DNA of 11,754 nucleotides, taken from assembly GCA_958430865.1 (NCBI GenBank), contig CAUDNR010000317.1, forward strand, positions 8,096 to 19,849. Direction: 5' to 3'. The position numbers were made by a program, and so were the translations under genes. The stretch comes from Entrophospora sp. SA101. Taxonomy: Eukaryota > Glomeromycota > Glomeromycetes > Entrophosporales > Entrophosporaceae. Positions 8,950 through 11,754 of this stretch are shown here, in pieces (within the stretch, counting starts at the first letter, position 1; each line of letters starts with the position of its first letter). Under the pieces are notes generated by a model that saw only the letters and a program-made list of their open reading frames with translations, did no database searches and was not told where the DNA came from.

Positions 8950-9069
8950 TCATTCAATAACCCATTCATTTGATTCAATCAACCAACCTTCTTCTTTTAA
9001 TTGATAATTGATATCTTATTATTATTATTATTGTTATTATTATTATTACTATTATTATTATTATTGTTG

Positions 9070-9111
<42 letters not shown>

Positions 9112-10485
9112 GCGTTATTACTTCTTTTTGAATCCTTGTCACGCGCACATGCTCACTAATACTCTCGTTATTTTTTATTTTTTCTAATCTTTACCTCGAG
9201 GAGCACCACTTTTAATTGATTCTGAATGTGGTTGAAATTCAGGTTGAAGTCCTGAATTCAATTCTAAAGTTGCCCTTAACTGTCGTCTAAAAATTATAAT
9301 TAATGATAATTAATAATTAATAGATAATTATCGAATATATATAAATATAAAATACGATTATTTACATACCCAATTGATTCACAGACTGCTTTATTATTAG
9401 ATGTTCGTGTCCATAAAGATATTCTATAGAGAATTTTACGAACAGAAAAAACAACCCCACAAACTTCATCAGAATATTCGAAACTTTCACCAATACAAGC
9501 AAGCATCTAATAATAAAAATCAGAATGATAATGATGTTAATTAAATTATATGTTCACAAAGGACATTATACGATGATGATGACGAAAAAAGATTTTTTTT
9601 TTTATGATTTATTTGAATCTCTTCACTCAATATAACAATAATAGATACTTTTTAAAACATTCTCTAATTGTTCTTTCCAAAATTCTGGTCTTTTTATTCA
9701 CATACAAACACACAAATATAATATAATACACATATATATAAAAATTATATCTGGATTAATAATAATAAAATCAATCATCATCATCATCGCATAATAATAA
9801 TTATAATTATGATAACAATAGTAAAAATAACTAACCGTATGAAGCCAAAGTTTATTAATATCATCACCAATTTTATTTTTATGAAATTGGATTACCCATT
9901 TTCCACCTCTTTCATTTTCTGGATCTTCCCACATCGGTTTTATTCCATGTTTAAAAAGATGATAATTTGAATTGGTAGATAATTCACTAGCTTTGTAAAT
10001 ATTATTGTACACTCTATAAATATATATATATATATTAATAAAATGATATATTTGTAAAATTTTTTATATTTTATAAAATAAAATAGACAAAATGGAATTT
10101 ACCCCCAAAATTCTTCTACTGAATCAAATGTTATTAATTCCTTCAGATGTTGCGACCAACTTACTGTGTTAGCTTTTTTCCCCGGATTATCAAACCATAA
10201 TGTCCATGCATTATATAAAGGATGTTTGACATTAAAGTTTACTGGATCATTGAAAACAGTTCGTAGTTCACCTTCCTGTAAAATATTCTCATTATCTTCA
10301 AATTCAGGCAAAGTACCTACTGCTTTATTATTATCGTTTTCATTGTTATTAATTTTATCATTATCATTATCATTGATTTTGCTGTCATTGTTGTTTTTAT
10401 TGATTTCAATGTTATCAGTGTTGTTTTCATTATCAGTAGTATTGATGATTTTGACTTCCCCTTTAGCGTTATTATTTTCAGTCAT
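8950..10485 (-). CDS. eIF4E: Translation initiation factor eIF4E (mRNA cap-binding protein)
   Basis: Five exons: 10485-10103, 10013-9836, 9506-9370, 9286-9195 and 8993-8950 (introns 89, 329, 83 and 201 nt). The product is 277 aa. It binds the mRNA 5' cap in the cytoplasm and recruits eIF4G. The first 55 residues are an Asn/Asp low-complexity tail; the eIF4E fold starts near NFNVKHPLYNAWTLWF (83-98). Cap-stacking Trp110 (VSW) and Trp156-Glu157 (PMWEDPEN) are present, as are the RGGKW turn (163-167), the SVRK basic pair (210-211) and SLWT (217-220). VEEFW (123-127) is part of the eIF4G-binding face. Both aromatic cap residues being Trp favours class I eIF4E over 4EHP. The M at 9506 is internal (LHT|MLACIGES). 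If the last intron is retained, the protein ends at 9184 with RGKD (266 aa); if spliced, it ends REEGWLIESNEWVIE. The spliced form is preferred because donor, acceptor and phase all fit. Confidence 0.92.
8994..9194 (-). other. Last intron of eIF4E carrying a microsatellite
   Basis: The donor is GAG|GTAAAG and the acceptor ATTAAAAG, 201 nt, phase 1. It joins the SGAPR end of exon 4 to EEGWLIESNEWVIE-stop. About half the intron is an AAT/TTA repeat. An in-frame TAG at 9184-9186 gives the shorter protein if it is retained. Confidence 0.6.
9016..9111. repeat. TTA/AAT trinucleotide microsatellite
   Basis: About 96 bp of TTATTA repeat with a few G or C interruptions (TTG, ACT). It lies in the predicted last intron of eIF4E, or in its 3' UTR if that intron is not removed. 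Confidence 0.9.
9507..9835 (-). other. Long second intron of eIF4E
   Basis: 329 nt, GTTAGT donor and TTATTAG acceptor, phase 0, between LHT and MLACIGES. Splicing is required by the conserved eIF4E order. It holds TCA and CA/TA simple repeats. The minus strand at about 9643-9697 also has a short protein-like run (PEFWKEQLENVLKS) that does not belong to eIF4E. Confidence 0.85.
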
Positions 10486-10934
10486 TTTTTTTTTGGTTCG
10501 TTAATAATTATTTATTATTACAAATTATTTAATTGATTTTTTTAAAGCAATAAAAATATTTTTTAATTTTAAAGAAAAAATTCAAATAAATGAGTAAGTA
10601 AAAAAAAAAGTAAGCGCTATTTATCTATCTCGATGGAAAAGATCAAAATAGTTTTTTTTTTAAATATAAATATTGGTAATATCATTTATTCTACTTATAT
10701 ATATTTCACAAAAAAAAAAAACCATCGATGCCACACTTTTCGAATTCTATAGGTGGAATATTCTAAATCACGTGACAACTTATTCAGACAAGAAGACAAG
10801 AAATAAATTATGAAGAAGGAAACTTTCATTCAATTATTTAGTAAAGCACAATACAAACAGTAAAGCAGTAATTTAAATAGCAAAACCAAAAATAAATAAT
10901 TTATATATATGTTGTCATTTGCATAACAATTTTT
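10486..10934. promoter_or_regulatory. eIF4E upstream region, with a CACGTG box
   Basis: AT-rich, no gene. It must contain the eIF4E promoter, reading leftward from 10486. A CACGTGA palindrome-containing box lies near 10769-10775, a typical bHLH-binding core, about 285 bp from the eIF4E ATG. Poly-A/T tracts sit at 10603-10611, 10651-10660 and 10711-10721. Regulatory use is inference from motif alone. Confidence 0.35.
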
Positions 10935-11372
10935 TTACCATTTGACAGTCAAGGGATTTAATAACGTATTTTCTACTGCATGATATTGTGTACGAAGCAT
11001 TTTTCTACTTTTCAAACTGTCAAATCCTTCCAACCATTCACTAATAAATAATAATAATATTGTTATTAGAAATTATTATTATTGATAATATTATTATGAA
11101 CTTTACTATATAAAAATAACCTGTATAATTCTAATATTTTATCATTTTCTTCTGGTGATTTTGATGCTATTGCATGATAAATATTATTGACACTGTTAAT
11201 CCAATCTTTTATTGGAATTGTTTCACCCGGTTTCTATTGCACCACAATCAAGAGCTTCTATAGCAGCAAAATATGGTCTAACACCATTACAGGTACCTTT
11301 AAATTTCATTCAATTATAGCAGAATTAGGTAGTTGTTGACTTTTTGTTTTTGCGTGATAAATGGCAGATTCA
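10935..11372 (-). pseudogene. Unrecognised gene fragment, two exons with compensating frame breaks, 5'-truncated
   Basis: Exon a is 11372-11121 and exon b 11040-10935, split by an 80-nt intron (CAG|GTTATT...TATTAG). The join gives LELY|S|EWLEGFDSLKSRKMLRT, and exon b ends PLTVKW-TAA at 10935. Exon a is protein-like throughout but changes frame twice: SESAIYHAKTKSQQLPNSAI, then TCNGVRPYFAAIEALDCGAI (break near 11307-11312), then PGETIPIKDWINSVNNIYHA (break near 11230-11235). The shifts are -1 then +1, so the net frame is kept. The acceptor at 11373-11374 implies an upstream exon, but the next DNA is the oppositely oriented NAR1 exon. I do not recognise the family. It is either a pseudogene fragment or a real gene with sequence errors. 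Confidence 0.5.
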
Positions 11373-11406
11373 CTGATCAAAAAATGGATAAAAAATATGC
11401 ATTAAG

Positions 11407-11754
11407 GTGGCTAAACGTTTAACGCACTTTTTCAAGTCACTTGGAGTTCATTATGTATTCGATATTTCGTTCTCACGAGATTTTTCTTTGTTGGAAAGTG
11501 CACGTGAATTTGTTCAAAGATTTCGTGACTCTCAACAAGAAAATCAATCATATGATAATAACAACAAAGAAGGATCGGCTGGGACAAGATATGGAAATAA
11601 TAATAATAATAACCATTCGCAGCAACAAAAATACATGCCTATGTTGGCTTCAGCATGTCCAGGTTGGATTTGTTATGCTGAAAAAACTCATGGGTTTGTT
11701 TTACCATATGTTAGTCAAACTAAATCACCACAACAAATAATGGGTGTCTTGGTT
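11407..11754 (+). CDS. NAR1: NAR1 / CIAO3 iron-hydrogenase-like Fe-S assembly protein, partial at both ends
   Basis: Frame 1 from 11407 runs to the window edge. It reads [39 protein letters not shown], a Gln/Asn-rich insert, then [18 protein letters not shown] and [19 protein letters not shown]. The [19 protein letters not shown] and [16 protein letters not shown] blocks are characteristic of NAR1 (CIAO3/NARFL), the [FeFe]-hydrogenase-like component of the cytosolic iron-sulfur cluster assembly machinery. The Cys in SACPGW belongs to the conserved cluster-binding set. An acceptor (GCATTAAG at 11399-11406) probably starts this exon, because TAA at 11389-11391 closes the frame just upstream. 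The N-terminal part with the first Fe-S site is not found upstream in the window; a minus-strand gene fragment lies there instead. The low-complexity insert (about 35 residues) is a lineage expansion. Confidence 0.88.
   Translation, partial: MAKRLTHFFKSLGVHYVFDISFSRDFSLLESAREFVQRFRDSQQENQSYDNNNKEGSAGTRYGNNNNNNHSQQQKYMPMLASACPGWICYAEKTHGFVLPYVSQTKSPQQIMGVLV

Noticed and set aside
9016..9111. Poly-Asn coding stretch on the minus strand
   Set aside because: The AAT repeat could encode Asn, but it lies after the exon 4 donor and an in-frame stop, so intron or UTR fits better.
9643..9697. Minus-strand run PEFWKEQLENVLKS in eIF4E intron 2
   Set aside because: It is protein-like, but the flanking eIF4E exons join directly in the conserved order. 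It is short and ends in a stop, so at most it is a tiny relic.
10166..10504. Plus-strand 112-residue Leu/Ser-rich frame
   Set aside because: Antisense to the Asn/Asp-rich N-terminus of eIF4E; the hydrophobic look comes from the reverse complement of that repeat.
11441..11740. Plus-strand 99-residue frame beginning MEFIMYSIF
   Set aside because: It overlaps NAR1 in another frame, and only the NAR1 frame shows the conserved blocks.
1..11754. tRNA, rRNA or CRISPR arrays
   Set aside because: No cloverleaf, rRNA core or regularly spaced direct repeats were seen. The TTA and GAT repeats are simple microsatellites.

Overview
The window looks like nuclear DNA of an arbuscular mycorrhizal fungus (Glomeromycotina, Rhizophagus-like). 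It is very AT-rich. Genes are split by short (about 60-110 nt) GT-AG introns, coding sequence is full of Asn/Gln/Asp/Ser runs, and there is a protein kinase of the lineage-expanded type with an N-terminal CxxC...CxxC motif. The organism call is an inference from these features; nothing here is a species-specific marker.

Layout. 1-3557 (+): most of a roughly 1,100-residue acidic, low-complexity protein with an RA/ubiquitin-like core. It is open at the left edge, has two clear introns and one frame break in an AG repeat near 1426. 3558-5386: gene-poor; it holds a decayed coding relic (about 3977-4500) and a 655-bp MITE-like element (4505-5159) with terminal inverted repeats and TA flanks. 5387-8538 (-): a two-exon protein kinase (7040-8538) followed on the same strand by twelve tiny exons (5387-6963). 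8950-10485 (-): a five-exon eIF4E cap-binding protein gene with an AAT microsatellite in its last intron. 10935-11372 (-): an unrecognised, frame-broken gene fragment. 11407-11754 (+): the middle of NAR1 (cytosolic Fe-S assembly), running off the right edge.

The most notable structure is the 5387-6963 array. Eleven consecutive exons of 33-75 nt are all multiples of three, and all are bounded by phase-1 introns. A twelfth carries an Asp run and the stop codon. The reading frame stays open through every junction, and the kinase C-terminus offers a donor of the same phase. Any exon could be skipped without losing frame, so the locus resembles the micro-exon genes known in schistosomes and the symmetric-exon effector genes of aphids, here apparently as a variable tail on a fungal kinase. 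Exons alternate between a hydrophobic type and an acidic type, and one exon-plus-intron unit has been freshly duplicated in tandem (118 bp).

A second point is the junction at 11373-11406. A plus-strand NAR1 fragment and a minus-strand unknown gene meet head to head there, and both lack their 5' parts, which suggests a rearrangement or an assembly join. The genes do not form an operon-like unit. They are independent eukaryotic loci, with the kinase and eIF4E in tandem on the minus strand and about 410 bp between them.
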